From: Fuerstiella sp. | GTDB lineage: Bacteria > Planctomycetota > Planctomycetia > Planctomycetales > Planctomycetaceae | NCBI GenBank assembly: GCA_022843805.1 | Contig: JALHMY010000071.1 | Location: 1-52,306, forward strand | Reading direction: 5' to 3' | Length of the DNA: 52,306 nt | Shown: positions 8,351-17,523 of the stretch, piece after piece | Layout: every line of letters begins with the position of its first letter | Numbering within the stretch: position 1 is the stretch's first letter | Program-made: the position numbers and the translations under genes | The notes under the pieces: model-generated | Seen by the model: the letters and a program-made list of their open reading frames with translations, nothing else | Databases searched by the model: none | Told to the model about the DNA's origin: nothing

Positions 8351-9035
8351 TTTCTGCGTTCCCTTTTTCTGCTGATCTTATAATCGCGACTTCAAGTTCT
8401 AAAGAAATTTTCTGCGTTTGTCAGCCCCGGATGTTGACGAAACGTTCTGACGCAGGTCACGAGCAGCTTGAGCCCGGAACGTATTCTGGCAATGTCACAA
8501 CCCTTCTACGGAACTCGGGCTGCCCACATTACGCCCGAGTCTCTGTTTTGTAAATCGGCTGGAAATGCAGACGACATCCCATCTGAAATTTTGAAAATTG
8601 CACAGTTTGCAGAACCCAGTAATGCACATTTGTATATAATCAGTGTTTTGTCAATCTCCAAAATGTAGGTTGGACATTCTTGTCCGACTACTTTTCGACG
8701 GGCAGGAATGCCCATCCTACCCAAAGATAAAGTCTTGACATCGCACAAATGCCAGATTCCGGGTGCACGGATGAAATCGGGGTTCGCGCCGTTACACGTC
8801 CGACTGAAGTATTGAATCGGCTGTTTCGGGCAGGACGCTACGCCGATGCTCAGAGGATTTCGCGTCAGAGGCACGGGCGACCTTCGGATGTTCACCGCCA
8901 GGAGGCCGTTTACACGGCTCGTCGGAATACAGAAGCTTCTGTAAATCCGTTATGATTTTTGGCGCAAAAGAATGAAAACGTTCAGCGTATCTGCCCGGCA
9001 CCGACAGGCTCAGTGATCGAACGGAGAACACACCC
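8351..9035. other. Divergent intergenic region with hairpins
   Basis: These 685 bp separate the secretion genes (minus) from the oxidoreductase gene (plus). They hold an 8-bp perfect inverted repeat (ACTCGGGC 8513-8520, GCCCGAGT 8533-8540) and the paired hairpin element at 8665-8720. Promoters for both directions must lie here, but no convincing -35/-10 pair was found. No credible gene is visible; the open frame at 8792-9187 on the minus strand overlaps the oxidoreductase and resembles no family I know. Confidence 0.6.
8665..8720. repeat. BIME-like pair of GTAG-headed REP hairpins
   Basis: Two REP-like units stand head to tail in inverted orientation. The left is GTAG (8665-8668) followed by the stem GTTGGACA/TGTCCGAC around a TTCT loop. 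The right, read on the minus strand from 8720, is GTAG followed by GATGGGCA/TGCCCGTC around TTCC. The two 24-bp arms match at 19 positions and are 8 bp apart. A GTAG-type tetranucleotide before the hairpin is the hallmark of REPs recognised by RAYTs. The core differs from that of the 117-bp arrays, so this is a separate family. Confidence 0.75.
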
Positions 9036-10106
9036 TTGAAAGTCGCAATTCTTGGTCTGAAAGGGCATATCAATACCGTGCTTTCGGGAGCCGCGGCACT
9101 GGGCGACGTCGAAATTGTCGCAATTTCTGACGACAACGTGAAGGCGGTCGAATCACTGATTTCAGGGAACCCGCATCTTCGGGCCACTCAGCCGTGGCAA
9201 AACTGGCGTCATCTGTTTGAACACACGATGATGGATGTCTGTTGTGTGGCGGATGAGACGGCGATTCGCAGTGAGCAGCTGCTGGCCATTTTTGAACGAG
9301 ATGTTCACGTCGTCTCGGAAAAGCCTCTTACGACCAGCCTTGTCGATCTGGAACGACTGCGAACTGCATACTCAGGTTCGAAGAGCCAGCTGACGATGCT
9401 GCTGGAACTGCGACATCAGCCGAAGAACGTTCGTGTGCGGGAGCTGATACAGAGCGGAGCGATTGGAGAAGTCTGTCAGGTATCAACTCAAAAATCGTAT
9501 CGGTGGGGAGATCGGCCGGAATGGATGCGGACTCGGGCTCGACTGGGCGGCACCATCCCCTATATTGGAATTCATTCTCTGGACACGATCCGCTGGATTA
9601 CCGGACTGGATTTCGTTCGCATCGCCGCGTTTCATGGAGTCCCCGGCATGCAACGGGATCCGTCACAGACTGCGGGCGGGCTGGCGAATCGTCAGATCGC
9701 CGATGGACTTCCAACGGAAACCCATGCGTCCATTCTGGCACAGTTGTCGAATGGAGCATCAGTGACGTCGCGGCTGGATTACCTCAGACCAGCCATCGCC
9801 GCTACTCACGGTGACGACCGCCTGCGAGTGATCGGCACGGACGGTTTTATCGAAGTCAATGAAGGAGATCCGGCGATTACACTGGCTGGCAGGAACGGGA
9901 TTGAAATGATTCCGTTTGGGGAGACCGAAAATCTGTTCGTTGAATTCATCAGGAATCTTCGGTCTGGTACAAGTTCCCGAATCACGGCGGATGACAGCTT
10001 CTATATCACTGACGTCGTACTTCGTGCCCGACAGGCAGCGGATGAAGCGAGTCTGCTGGAACTTCCGGCATATCGTCCGGTACGCACGCCAGTTGCACCT
10101 GGATAA
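9036..10106 (+). CDS. Gfo/Idh/MocA family oxidoreductase
   Basis: This 356-residue NAD(P)-dependent sugar oxidoreductase homologue has an N-terminal Rossmann fold (MKVAILGLKGH, residues 1-120), the family's EKP motif (VVSEKPL) and a C-terminal alpha/beta substrate domain. The segment GGTIPYIGIHSLDTIRWITG contains the histidine usually near the active site (H..D). The first glycine-rich loop is atypical, GLKGH instead of GxGxxG, so cofactor binding may be weak. The start is TTG at 9036 with CGGAGA 8 nt upstream. No signal peptide is seen, so it is probably cytoplasmic. The substrate cannot be read; planctomycetes have dozens of paralogues. It is 43 bp from the S9 peptidase gene. Confidence 0.83.
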   Translation: MKVAILGLKGHINTVLSGAAALGDVEIVAISDDNVKAVESLISGNPHLRATQPWQNWRHLFEHTMMDVCCVADETAIRSEQLLAIFERDVHVVSEKPLTTSLVDLERLRTAYSGSKSQLTMLLELRHQPKNVRVRELIQSGAIGEVCQVSTQKSYRWGDRPEWMRTRARLGGTIPYIGIHSLDTIRWITGLDFVRIAAFHGVPGMQRDPSQTAGGLANRQIADGLPTETHASILAQLSNGASVTSRLDYLRPAIAATHGDDRLRVIGTDGFIEVNEGDPAITLAGRNGIEMIPFGETENLFVEFIRNLRSGTSSRITADDSFYITDVVLRARQAADEASLLELPAYRPVRTPVAPG

Positions 10107-10149
10107 CCATTTCCGAACGATTCCATCCAGAACTTTCAGGAGTCAGCCT

Positions 10150-12234
10150 GTGGCATTTTCTCAGCGAATGACGATCACAACTCTGTTTGCTCTGTGGCTG
10201 GTCGTTTTTCACCAAAATGCATTTTCGAAAGCCTTCGCGGACGAAAAAAGGCTGCCTCAGATTGAGGATCTGTATTCCACAGATAACGTTACGGATCCTG
10301 TCACACTTTCTGACGGTCGCACCGCCATCTATTGTCGAGCGAAGGCCAGTATTGAGACGCGTTCTGTTCATCAGTCCTTATGGCGAGTTGATGACAGTGG
10401 GCCACCTCGTCCGCTTGAATCTCATGGGCCGCTTGAAAACGGGGAGCCGGATGCCTTCAGTCCGCAGCTGTCTCCGGATGGCAAATGGATCTTCTTTCTG
10501 TCAACTCGGCCATTTGACAGTGGCGAGCCTGCGTTCCAGCCGGTTCCGGCGTGGTCTGATACCGCCGCAGATATTTGGCTGATACCTGTCGGCGGCGGAA
10601 AGGCCATTCCGCTGATGGGCCCGTCGAAGCCGTATGGACGAGTAATCACCGACCGTTTTTATGGCCGGGTTGTGTTTTCGCCGGATGGCCGAAAGCTGGC
10701 ATTTGTGGCGGACACCGGTGAGGATGCTCGCACGGAAGCTGAACGCAAAAACAATGTTGTGGAAGTTCGCGAAGATCAGGGTGAAGGGTATGAAGGCTAC
10801 GGTCCGATGCAGATTTGGGTGGCCGATCTTGCGGAAAACCCTGTTTCGGCAGGTGCTGAACGAGTCACTCAATTGACCAAAGATGAACACTGGTATGGGG
10901 ATCCGCAGTGGTCGCCGGACAGCTCGTTTCTTGTTGTCCATGCCAACCGAACGGCCGACAAGGAGTCGGTACGGTACAGTGTGAATCGCAACTATGATCT
11001 CTGGAAAATTGATCTGGCCAGTCATCAGCTGACCCAGCTGACGCACGGCCCCGGACCTGAATTCTGTCCGCGGGTATCACCGGACGGACGTCGAGTTGCC
11101 TGTCTGAGTTCACCTCGAAATGGTCCGCATCAGGATGTGTACAACCTGAAGATTGTCGACCTGCAGTCGGCAAGTTCGAGTGAGCGAGTTGTCTTTGATC
11201 ATCACGACCTTCAGGCCGAAAATTCTTCGAGCCTTTCGCCGTCGAATCCGCTTCCCGACAAATGCTGGCGAGATGCTCAGCGACTAACGTACACATCCTT
11301 TCGAGGCCTGAAAACAGAATCGCAGACTGTGAATGTGGACGGTGGTTCGGATGTCATTGCTGCAGAACCTCCGGCATCCCCTCTGCGAAGTCCGTTGTTG
11401 CCGGGAAACAGTCCGGCTCTGGCATCCCGTATTCAGGCGGTCGATGAAGTTGTTCGCTGGAAGAGCGTAGATGGCATGGAGATTGAAGGAGTGGTCACGC
11501 TGCCGCCCGAATCCGTGGCAAAGCGACCGTTCAAACTGCTGCTGATGCCTCATGGCGGGCCTCACTCAAGAGCTGCCAGTGGCGCGGGCTTCGACGTTCA
11601 GATCTTTGCTGCACATGGGTTTGCGGTCTTTCAGCCGAATTTTCGCGGATCAACCGGTTATGGGCTGAAGTTTCTTGATGCCGACCGCTATGACTTCGGT
11701 GGCGGAGACATGCAGGATATTCTGACAGGCATCGATCATCTCATCGAACAGGGTGTGGTCGATCGTTCGCGACAATTTGTTTACGGTGTCAGTTACGGAG
11801 GATTTATGACTTCCTGGCTCGTTGGTCAGACAAGTCGATTTCGTGCGGCTGTTGCTCAAAATGCGGTAACGGATCTGAATGTCATGTGGCATCTCAGCGA
11901 CCTGCAGAGCTGGACGGAATGGGATATGGGCGGCATGCCATGGGAAGTGGCTGAGAAAATGCGAAAACACAGCCCGCTGACTTACGCTTATCAGGTAATC
12001 ACGCCCACGCTGATCCTGCACTCACTGAATGATCGTCGCTGTCCTGTGGCCATGGGCCGAATGTTTCACAGGGCGTTAAAGGAGCGGGGTGTGGAAACCA
12101 GTATGGTGATCTATCCCGATGAAGGACATGGCATTCGACAGCTGCCACATCGCGAAGATGTGCTGAGACGCACGCTGGACTGGTTCAGCCGACATGATCT
12201 GCCACAGTCGCCGACTTCAGTGCCCGCCCCCTGA
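10150..12234 (+). CDS. Secreted S9 family prolyl-oligopeptidase-like peptidase
   Basis: This protein of about 694 residues is exported through a signal peptide (hydrophobic TLFALWLVVF, likely cleavage after AFA). Residues ~50-400 form a TolB/PD40-type beta propeller with SPDG repeats (LSPDGKWIFF, FSPDGRKLAF, WSPDSSFLVV, VSPDGRRVAC). Residues ~430-690 are the alpha/beta hydrolase with Ser in YGVSYGGF (S548), Asp in LNDRRCP (D628) and His in DEGHGI (H660), a full catalytic triad. GTG at 10150 is chosen as start because AGGAG (10138-10142) lies 7 nt upstream; the open frame extends further upstream only because it overlaps the oxidoreductase gene. It acts on short peptides, probably in the periplasm; acylaminoacyl-peptidase is the closest subtype by length. 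Confidence 0.86.
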   Translation: MAFSQRMTITTLFALWLVVFHQNAFSKAFADEKRLPQIEDLYSTDNVTDPVTLSDGRTAIYCRAKASIETRSVHQSLWRVDDSGPPRPLESHGPLENGEPDAFSPQLSPDGKWIFFLSTRPFDSGEPAFQPVPAWSDTAADIWLIPVGGGKAIPLMGPSKPYGRVITDRFYGRVVFSPDGRKLAFVADTGEDARTEAERKNNVVEVREDQGEGYEGYGPMQIWVADLAENPVSAGAERVTQLTKDEHWYGDPQWSPDSSFLVVHANRTADKESVRYSVNRNYDLWKIDLASHQLTQLTHGPGPEFCPRVSPDGRRVACLSSPRNGPHQDVYNLKIVDLQSASSSERVVFDHHDLQAENSSSLSPSNPLPDKCWRDAQRLTYTSFRGLKTESQTVNVDGGSDVIAAEPPASPLRSPLLPGNSPALASRIQAVDEVVRWKSVDGMEIEGVVTLPPESVAKRPFKLLLMPHGGPHSRAASGAGFDVQIFAAHGFAVFQPNFRGSTGYGLKFLDADRYDFGGGDMQDILTGIDHLIEQGVVDRSRQFVYGVSYGGFMTSWLVGQTSRFRAAVAQNAVTDLNVMWHLSDLQSWTEWDMGGMPWEVAEKMRKHSPLTYAYQVITPTLILHSLNDRRCPVAMGRMFHRALKERGVETSMVIYPDEGHGIRQLPHREDVLRRTLDWFSRHDLPQSPTSVPAP

Positions 12235-12586
12235 ATGGCGCATCGTAAAACATATCGTTTCTATGGTAAAAAGATGGGCCGGGGTCGGGACTCGGGTCCG
12301 AAGGCATCCCACGACACGATTAACGATCGATCGTAGCCTTGTGGAACCCTTTCAGGGTTCTGAGCGAACAAACATCAAAAACCTGGGGTGCGCCGCTTCG
12401 CGTCGACCCCAGGCTTTGTTGTGAAACCCGTTCCGGGTTGAATCGCACTGTTTTCACTCGAAAAAACGCTTCACAGCGTTGCCCGTTGGGGCGAAAACAC
12501 AACTGTGATTCTGGCCACCGCGATTTTGCCCTATGCGATTCCGGACCAACCGTCCTCCGTTCCCAGGGGCCATCGACCCCGGAAAA
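12235..12586. other. Convergent intergenic region
   Basis: These 352 bp lie between two converging genes. The central part is a run of four hairpins (12344-12480), annotated separately; the rest shows no gene or RNA that I recognise. Confidence 0.6.
12344..12480. repeat. Cassette of four consecutive hairpins
   Basis: Four small perfect inverted repeats follow one another. They are GAACCCT-TTC-AGGGTTC (12344-12360), CCTGGGGT/ACCCCAGG with a 16-bp loop (12382-12413), AACCCG-TTC-CGGGTT (12425-12439) and AACGCT-TCAC-AGCGTT (12465-12480). Placement between convergent stops allows a bidirectional terminator role. The compact, GC-biased build suggests a dispersed genomic repeat; I recall very similar intergenic modules from other planctomycetes but could not verify this. 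Confidence 0.7.
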
Positions 12587-15214
12587 CTATCTTGCTTTGG
12601 CGCCTGTCAGGAATGCAAGCAGATCTCTTAGTTCCTGATCGGTCAGTTGAGCGACCTGGCCCGAAGGCATCAGAGACGTCAGCATTTCATGACGCTGAAC
12701 AATCTCGTGCTTCTGAAACGAACGTTCGTTTCCGACGGCATCCCGAAACACTTCGGTGCTGGAAGAACGCAGCAAAATTCCGCTGAAGATCGTTCCGTCT
12801 GCCAGTTCCAGTACTGTGGAATAGAACTGGGGTGCGACATCGCGATTCGGTTCCAGAATGGATTTCAGAATGGACGTCGGATTTCCCTGCTGGCTGATCA
12901 GGCTCAGGTCCGGGCCAACCACGTTTCCACGACCCTGAAATCGATGACATGTTGAACAGGCTGCAATCCTTGAATGAAAAAAGATCCGCTGTCCGGCTTC
13001 GATATCCGGTTCTCCCGGCAGTGACGTCAGTCGTTTCTCCCAGGCCATCGTATCACTGAATTCCGGCCGACCCTGGTGGATTGAGCTGCCGTCGAGCACA
13101 GCTGCAACCAGTGGTGCCGCTGACGGATACTTCACTGCGATTTCGTTCAAAGCGACTCGACTGTGTTCATCCGGGGTTGTGGAACGAAGAGATCGCAGTG
13201 CCTCGTCCCGAATCGTTTTGTTCTGGTCCGTCGCCAGCTTCAGCAGCACCTGCTGAATCGATGAATCCGACGTCCCGGCAAGTCCTGCCACGGCATCAGC
13301 GCGAAGCTGTTCGTCGGCCTGCTCGGTGGTGGCGATCTCCGAGAGAACCGACTGAGCATCTGGGGACCGGCGACCTGCAAGTGTTCGGACGACTTCCCGG
13401 GCAAGCACCGGATCCCCGGTTGAATACAACTGCCGGAGCAATTCCACAGAGATTTTTGCATGAGATGGTGGAATCAAACGCAGAGCGTATCCTTTGAGAC
13501 GAGGCGGAATGTCATCTCGCGTGATTCTGGCGATCAGAACGTCCGGATCCGTGACCCCGGCACCGGGATTTCCATTTAATGTGTTCCACGTTGCCAGGGC
13601 CGCTTCGAATAGTCGAAAATCCTGATCGGGCTGCGACAGCATCTGCTCGACGTTCGGCAGGAAAGCCGTCAGAACTCCATCGGCAATCCATCGCAGGCAT
13701 TCGAATCGGATTTCCGGGTCCGGATCTGCAATCAGAGCACTCACCCACTTTGGATCGCGAATATCTGCTCGTCGCAGCGCGACCAGAGCCCAGACACGAT
13801 CCTTTGCCTGCATTGCCCGGACAGATTCGGGAGTCCATGAACCACTTGTTTTTGCGAGGGCTGTCAGTGCGGCATCGGAAAGCCATGCATCGCTGCCCTG
13901 TGCAAGCTCCAGCAGCCGGGGCTGGTCGAGCGTAACCCGGCCTTCTCGAAGGTCGCGGGCCAGGCGAGCATCCTCGTTCAATGGATCGGGGGACGGTTTT
14001 AGCCAGGGAGCATTTGCTTTATCAATTTCCAGTTTCCAGAGCCGTCCTCGCGAATGCAGCTGATACGAGCTGAATACCCAATCGGTAAGGTAAAATGTCT
14101 CCCTGTCGAGTGAATCGTCTGCCAGTGCCTTCACAGGCACTGCGGCCATACAAACGGGACGAAAGAAGTCGCTGCCTCGCAGCAGTTCAATACGCTTTGA
14201 TGTATATCCAGCTCCCTGTCGAATCAGAGGGAAATAGTCAATGCAGTGATTGCTCCATGACGGAATCATCACTCCGCCACCGAGTTCCACGACCGCACAG
14301 GGACCTTCCCCGGAGGGATGAATCATTCCCAGAGTTCCTCGAAGTTCGCCGTTCCATGCCACAAAAGGATGAACGGGAGCGCTGCCGTAAACCCACTGGA
14401 ATCCATAGTCCCCGCCTTCGACAACGTTCAGCAGGCGGCAAGGCGGGCGACTTCCCGGGTCGTTCTCCGCTGCGAACATTTCACCATCCTGCCGGACAAG
14501 CAGTCCAAACGGGTTCCAGAATCCCTGAGCAATACGCCGCAGACCTTTGCCGTCGGGGGAACATCGAAAGACTCCGCCTTCTCCGCGTCCGCTGACATTC
14601 GATTCGTCTCGCCCTTTGAGGGTCCAGTCGCGGCCAAAGTTTTCTCCAAGAGAAAAAATCAGAGCACCATCCGGATGCCACGCCATTCCGCTGAGACCGT
14701 TATGGGGATAATCGGCGACGGTGTTCAGAACAGCTATGTCTTCTTCCGTGTCGCCAGTTCCATCACCGTTTGAATCCCGAACACGCAGAATCCGGTCACG
14801 CTCGGCAAGATACACCCAGCCATCGGAGCCCAGTTTGATATGCATGGTTGCATCGGTGCGATTATAGAAGACTCGCCGATTGGTGCCGTCGGCATTGAAC
14901 ACAAGAATCTCATCGTGTTCAGGTCCCGAGTACCCATCGGGACGAAAATGAGTGTGACAGGCAATCAGCCAGATTTGACCGAGCGCGTCGACATCGACAC
15001 CCGTAGGTGTGACCAGACCTGGATGCTCTGCAATCATCGTCAGCGTCACACCAGGCTGCAGCAGCTCGATCTGCGCTGGTAGCTGTGCAGGTACGCTGGG
15101 CGCCGGATTCGCTGATTTCTGAGCATAGACTGCATTCGCCGGAAACACACTTATTCCCAGCACAAGAACCAGCACACGGACGATTCGACAGCTGAATTTT
15201 CGATGGCAATTCAT
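12587..15214 (-). CDS. PVC-type membrane-bound dehydrogenase/HEAT/heme-binding protein
   Basis: This 875-residue secreted protein has a signal peptide (IVRVLVLVLGISVFPANAVYA). Residues ~50-400 form the propeller of the putative membrane-bound dehydrogenase family of Planctomycetes and Verrucomicrobia (GVDVDALGQIWLIA, NGLSGMAWHPDGALIFSLGE, RGEGGVFRCSPDGKG). Residues ~480-700 are HEAT-like helical repeats. The C-terminus is the PVC heme-binding domain with one c-type motif, CSTCH, followed by VGPDLSLI and an E-P-N-R-D segment. Such proteins are thought to be periplasmic electron-transfer dehydrogenases, perhaps for sugars; the substrate is unknown. The ATG at 15214 follows GGAAA. It converges on the S9 peptidase gene and diverges from the esterase pair. 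Confidence 0.85.
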   Translation of the reverse strand: MNCHRKFSCRIVRVLVLVLGISVFPANAVYAQKSANPAPSVPAQLPAQIELLQPGVTLTMIAEHPGLVTPTGVDVDALGQIWLIACHTHFRPDGYSGPEHDEILVFNADGTNRRVFYNRTDATMHIKLGSDGWVYLAERDRILRVRDSNGDGTGDTEEDIAVLNTVADYPHNGLSGMAWHPDGALIFSLGENFGRDWTLKGRDESNVSGRGEGGVFRCSPDGKGLRRIAQGFWNPFGLLVRQDGEMFAAENDPGSRPPCRLLNVVEGGDYGFQWVYGSAPVHPFVAWNGELRGTLGMIHPSGEGPCAVVELGGGVMIPSWSNHCIDYFPLIRQGAGYTSKRIELLRGSDFFRPVCMAAVPVKALADDSLDRETFYLTDWVFSSYQLHSRGRLWKLEIDKANAPWLKPSPDPLNEDARLARDLREGRVTLDQPRLLELAQGSDAWLSDAALTALAKTSGSWTPESVRAMQAKDRVWALVALRRADIRDPKWVSALIADPDPEIRFECLRWIADGVLTAFLPNVEQMLSQPDQDFRLFEAALATWNTLNGNPGAGVTDPDVLIARITRDDIPPRLKGYALRLIPPSHAKISVELLRQLYSTGDPVLAREVVRTLAGRRSPDAQSVLSEIATTEQADEQLRADAVAGLAGTSDSSIQQVLLKLATDQNKTIRDEALRSLRSTTPDEHSRVALNEIAVKYPSAAPLVAAVLDGSSIHQGRPEFSDTMAWEKRLTSLPGEPDIEAGQRIFFHSRIAACSTCHRFQGRGNVVGPDLSLISQQGNPTSILKSILEPNRDVAPQFYSTVLELADGTIFSGILLRSSSTEVFRDAVGNERSFQKHEIVQRHEMLTSLMPSGQVAQLTDQELRDLLAFLTGAKAR

Positions 15215-15479
15215 GATTACTATTTCCGTACAACGCGGAATTCAATCGGAAAAATCAAAAAACAGAATGAACAGCCGGTATTCGTTTTTTCGCATGTTCC
15301 GTGAAAAGCCACTGTCTGTCGAACGTTACCAATGCATTTGAAGGGCTTCGATGCGAACACTGGGTTCTGATCAGTCTCTGCGGTATCATCCGGGCGGAAT
15401 TGTTTTTGAGCCGGCGCAATGCCACCAATTTACAGATTCACCGTCCGCCCATGTAATGCCCGATGATCTGGAGAGATTC
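15215..15479. promoter_or_regulatory. Divergent promoter region
   Basis: These 265 bp between the start codons of two diverging secreted-protein genes must contain both promoters. It is AT-richer near 15240-15300 than its flanks. No clear operator-like repeat was seen. Confidence 0.4.
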
Positions 15480-17477
15480 ATGAGACGTCCTCTGATATGG
15501 CCGACCATTGCCGCCCTTGTTTTTGCAGTCATCTCGGATGGTACTCGTGCGGAAGATCTGAACTGTCTCAGGGCTGACGAGCAATCCTCAGCGAAAATCT
15601 ATCCGCACCTGCAGCAGCAGGCGTATGCCGCCCTGGATACACGGGCCGAGAAGTATGAGCTTCTGAAAACAGAAGAACAAATTGCTGCATGGCAGAAGAA
15701 TCAGCGAGAATTTTTTATTCAGCAGCTTGGTGGCTTTCCAGAGCGAACTCCATTGAACGCCCGAACGGTGCGAACCATCCAGGCAGATGGTTACCGGATC
15801 GAGAATGTTATCTTTGAAAGCCGCCCGAATCATCATGTGACTGCCAATCTTTACCTGCCGGAATCCGCAGGTCCGGTGCCCGGGATTGCGGTCTCCAGTG
15901 GTCACAGTCGCACCGCGAAGACAGCGGACTACAACCAGAGATTTGGAATCATGATGGCCCGAAACGGTATGGCGGCCCTGTGTTATGATCCCATCGGTCA
16001 GGGAGAGCGTTCTCAGATTCTGAATGCTGCAGGTCAGCCGAAATTCGACGGAACAACGACCGAGCATTTCCTGATCGGCGTTGGTTCCATCCTCGTGGGG
16101 CGAAACACCGCCAGTTACCGAGTCTGGGATGGTATACGAGCGATTGACTATCTGTGCAGTCGGCCGGAAGTGGACCCGTCAAAAATTGGCTTCACCGGCT
16201 GTTCAGGTGGAGGAACAATCACCAGTTACGTAATGGCACTTGATGATCGTGTGGCCTGCGCAGCTCCCGCCTGTTACCTGACAACATTTCGACGGCTGAT
16301 TGAAACTATCGGACCGCAGGATGCCGAACAGAACATTTACGGCCAGGTGGCCTTTGGCATGGATCATCCTGACTATGTGCTGATGCGAGCACCACGTCCA
16401 ACACTGATCAGCGCAACCAGCAAAGACTTTTTTGATGCTCGGGGAACCTGGGAGAATTTTCGCGAATCGAAGCGGATTTTTTCCCGGCTTGGTTATCCCG
16501 AAAGAGTTGATCTGGTCGAAGTGGAGGGTCCACACGGCGTGGAACCGCAGAACCTGGCATCGATCGCTCAGTGGATGCGACGATGGCTGCTGAAAGATGA
16601 TCAGTCGGTTCCGATTGCAACTCTGGTTACTCGGCCGGGAAAAGAACTGCTTTGTACGGAATCCGGACAGGTGCTGACGATGCCGGGTGAGAAGTCGGTC
16701 TTTGACCTGAATGCCGAATACGCGGCCGAACTTTCCGCAAAGCGTGAGGCCATGTGGAAACAGCATCCCAGTGATCAGATGCTCGGAAAAATCCGCGAGT
16801 TGCTGAAGGTTCGTCCCAATGATCAGCTGAAACCACCGGCCTGGGAAGATCGAGGTCGTGAACATCGCGACAGTTATCATATCGACAAGCTTGTTCTGAA
16901 GACCGATTCGGGAATACCGATATGCGGACTGACCTGGCATCCTCCCATCCCTTCGGACGATGCATGTCTGTATCTGCACGATGACGGGAAACTGGGCGAT
17001 ACTCAGCCAGGCGGTCCCATCGAACAACTCGTCGATCAGAACTACGCGGTTGTATCGGTCGACCTGCGTGGTCAGGGCGAAACGGCTTCGGGTTCGCGGG
17101 ATGAAATGCTGAGCGACTGGAAAACGTTTTCTCTGGCTTACCTGCTTGGCCAGCCGCTCGTGGGGCTTCGAGTGGAAGATACGCTGGCTGCCGCAGATTT
17201 TGTCGCGTACTATCAGAAGGATCGAGCGAAACCGCGCAAAGTCCATCTGATCGGGGTCGGCCAAAGTGGCATTATCGCCCTGCATGCTGCGGCAATGTAT
17301 CCTGAACGCTTTGCTTCAGTCACATTGCGCAATACCCCGAAAGACTGGACGTCTCTGATTAACAATACCACTCCGGCCGGACAGCTCGACAGTACCGTAC
17401 ATGGTGCTCTGGGAGTATACGACCTTCCGGATCTTGTTCGGCTGGTCGGCGAAAGCAAGGTACGGTTCGAAAACTGA
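15480..17477 (+). CDS. Secreted acetyl-esterase-like protein with two alpha/beta-hydrolase domains
   Basis: This protein of about 665 residues has a signal peptide (PLIWPTIAALVFAVISDGTRA). The first hydrolase domain (about 60-390) resembles acetylxylan-esterase-like planctomycete enzymes: SSGHSRTAK, then the nucleophile elbow FTGCSGGGTITSY and a late histidine in GPHGVEP. The second (about 480-660) has the hydrolase order (YLHDDGK, VDLRGQGETA) but its elbow is GVGQSGI, not GxSxG, and the C-terminal histidine is not evident, so it may be inactive. ATG at 15480 is preferred over upstream in-frame codons because GGAGA precedes it by 6 nt and the signal peptide starts there. The next gene begins 46 bp downstream; the pair probably de-acetylates plant or algal polysaccharide. 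Confidence 0.78.
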   Translation: MRRPLIWPTIAALVFAVISDGTRAEDLNCLRADEQSSAKIYPHLQQQAYAALDTRAEKYELLKTEEQIAAWQKNQREFFIQQLGGFPERTPLNARTVRTIQADGYRIENVIFESRPNHHVTANLYLPESAGPVPGIAVSSGHSRTAKTADYNQRFGIMMARNGMAALCYDPIGQGERSQILNAAGQPKFDGTTTEHFLIGVGSILVGRNTASYRVWDGIRAIDYLCSRPEVDPSKIGFTGCSGGGTITSYVMALDDRVACAAPACYLTTFRRLIETIGPQDAEQNIYGQVAFGMDHPDYVLMRAPRPTLISATSKDFFDARGTWENFRESKRIFSRLGYPERVDLVEVEGPHGVEPQNLASIAQWMRRWLLKDDQSVPIATLVTRPGKELLCTESGQVLTMPGEKSVFDLNAEYAAELSAKREAMWKQHPSDQMLGKIRELLKVRPNDQLKPPAWEDRGREHRDSYHIDKLVLKTDSGIPICGLTWHPPIPSDDACLYLHDDGKLGDTQPGGPIEQLVDQNYAVVSVDLRGQGETASGSRDEMLSDWKTFSLAYLLGQPLVGLRVEDTLAAADFVAYYQKDRAKPRKVHLIGVGQSGIIALHAAAMYPERFASVTLRNTPKDWTSLINNTTPAGQLDSTVHGALGVYDLPDLVRLVGESKVRFEN

Positions 17478-17523
17478 GTCTCTGGTGTGCGCCCGGGTGA
17501 TTGTGAATTCAGGAAGTACTGAC

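Noticed and set aside
8635..8640. TATAAT on the plus strand as a promoter -10 box
   Set aside because: No matching -35 at the right distance and about 400 bp from the nearest plus-strand start; too weak.
8792..9187. 131-residue minus-strand frame
   Set aside because: Overlaps the oxidoreductase start antisense, no family resemblance.
16203..17285. 360-residue antisense frame inside the esterase gene
   Set aside because: Shadow of a gene with signal peptide and catalytic motifs on the other strand.
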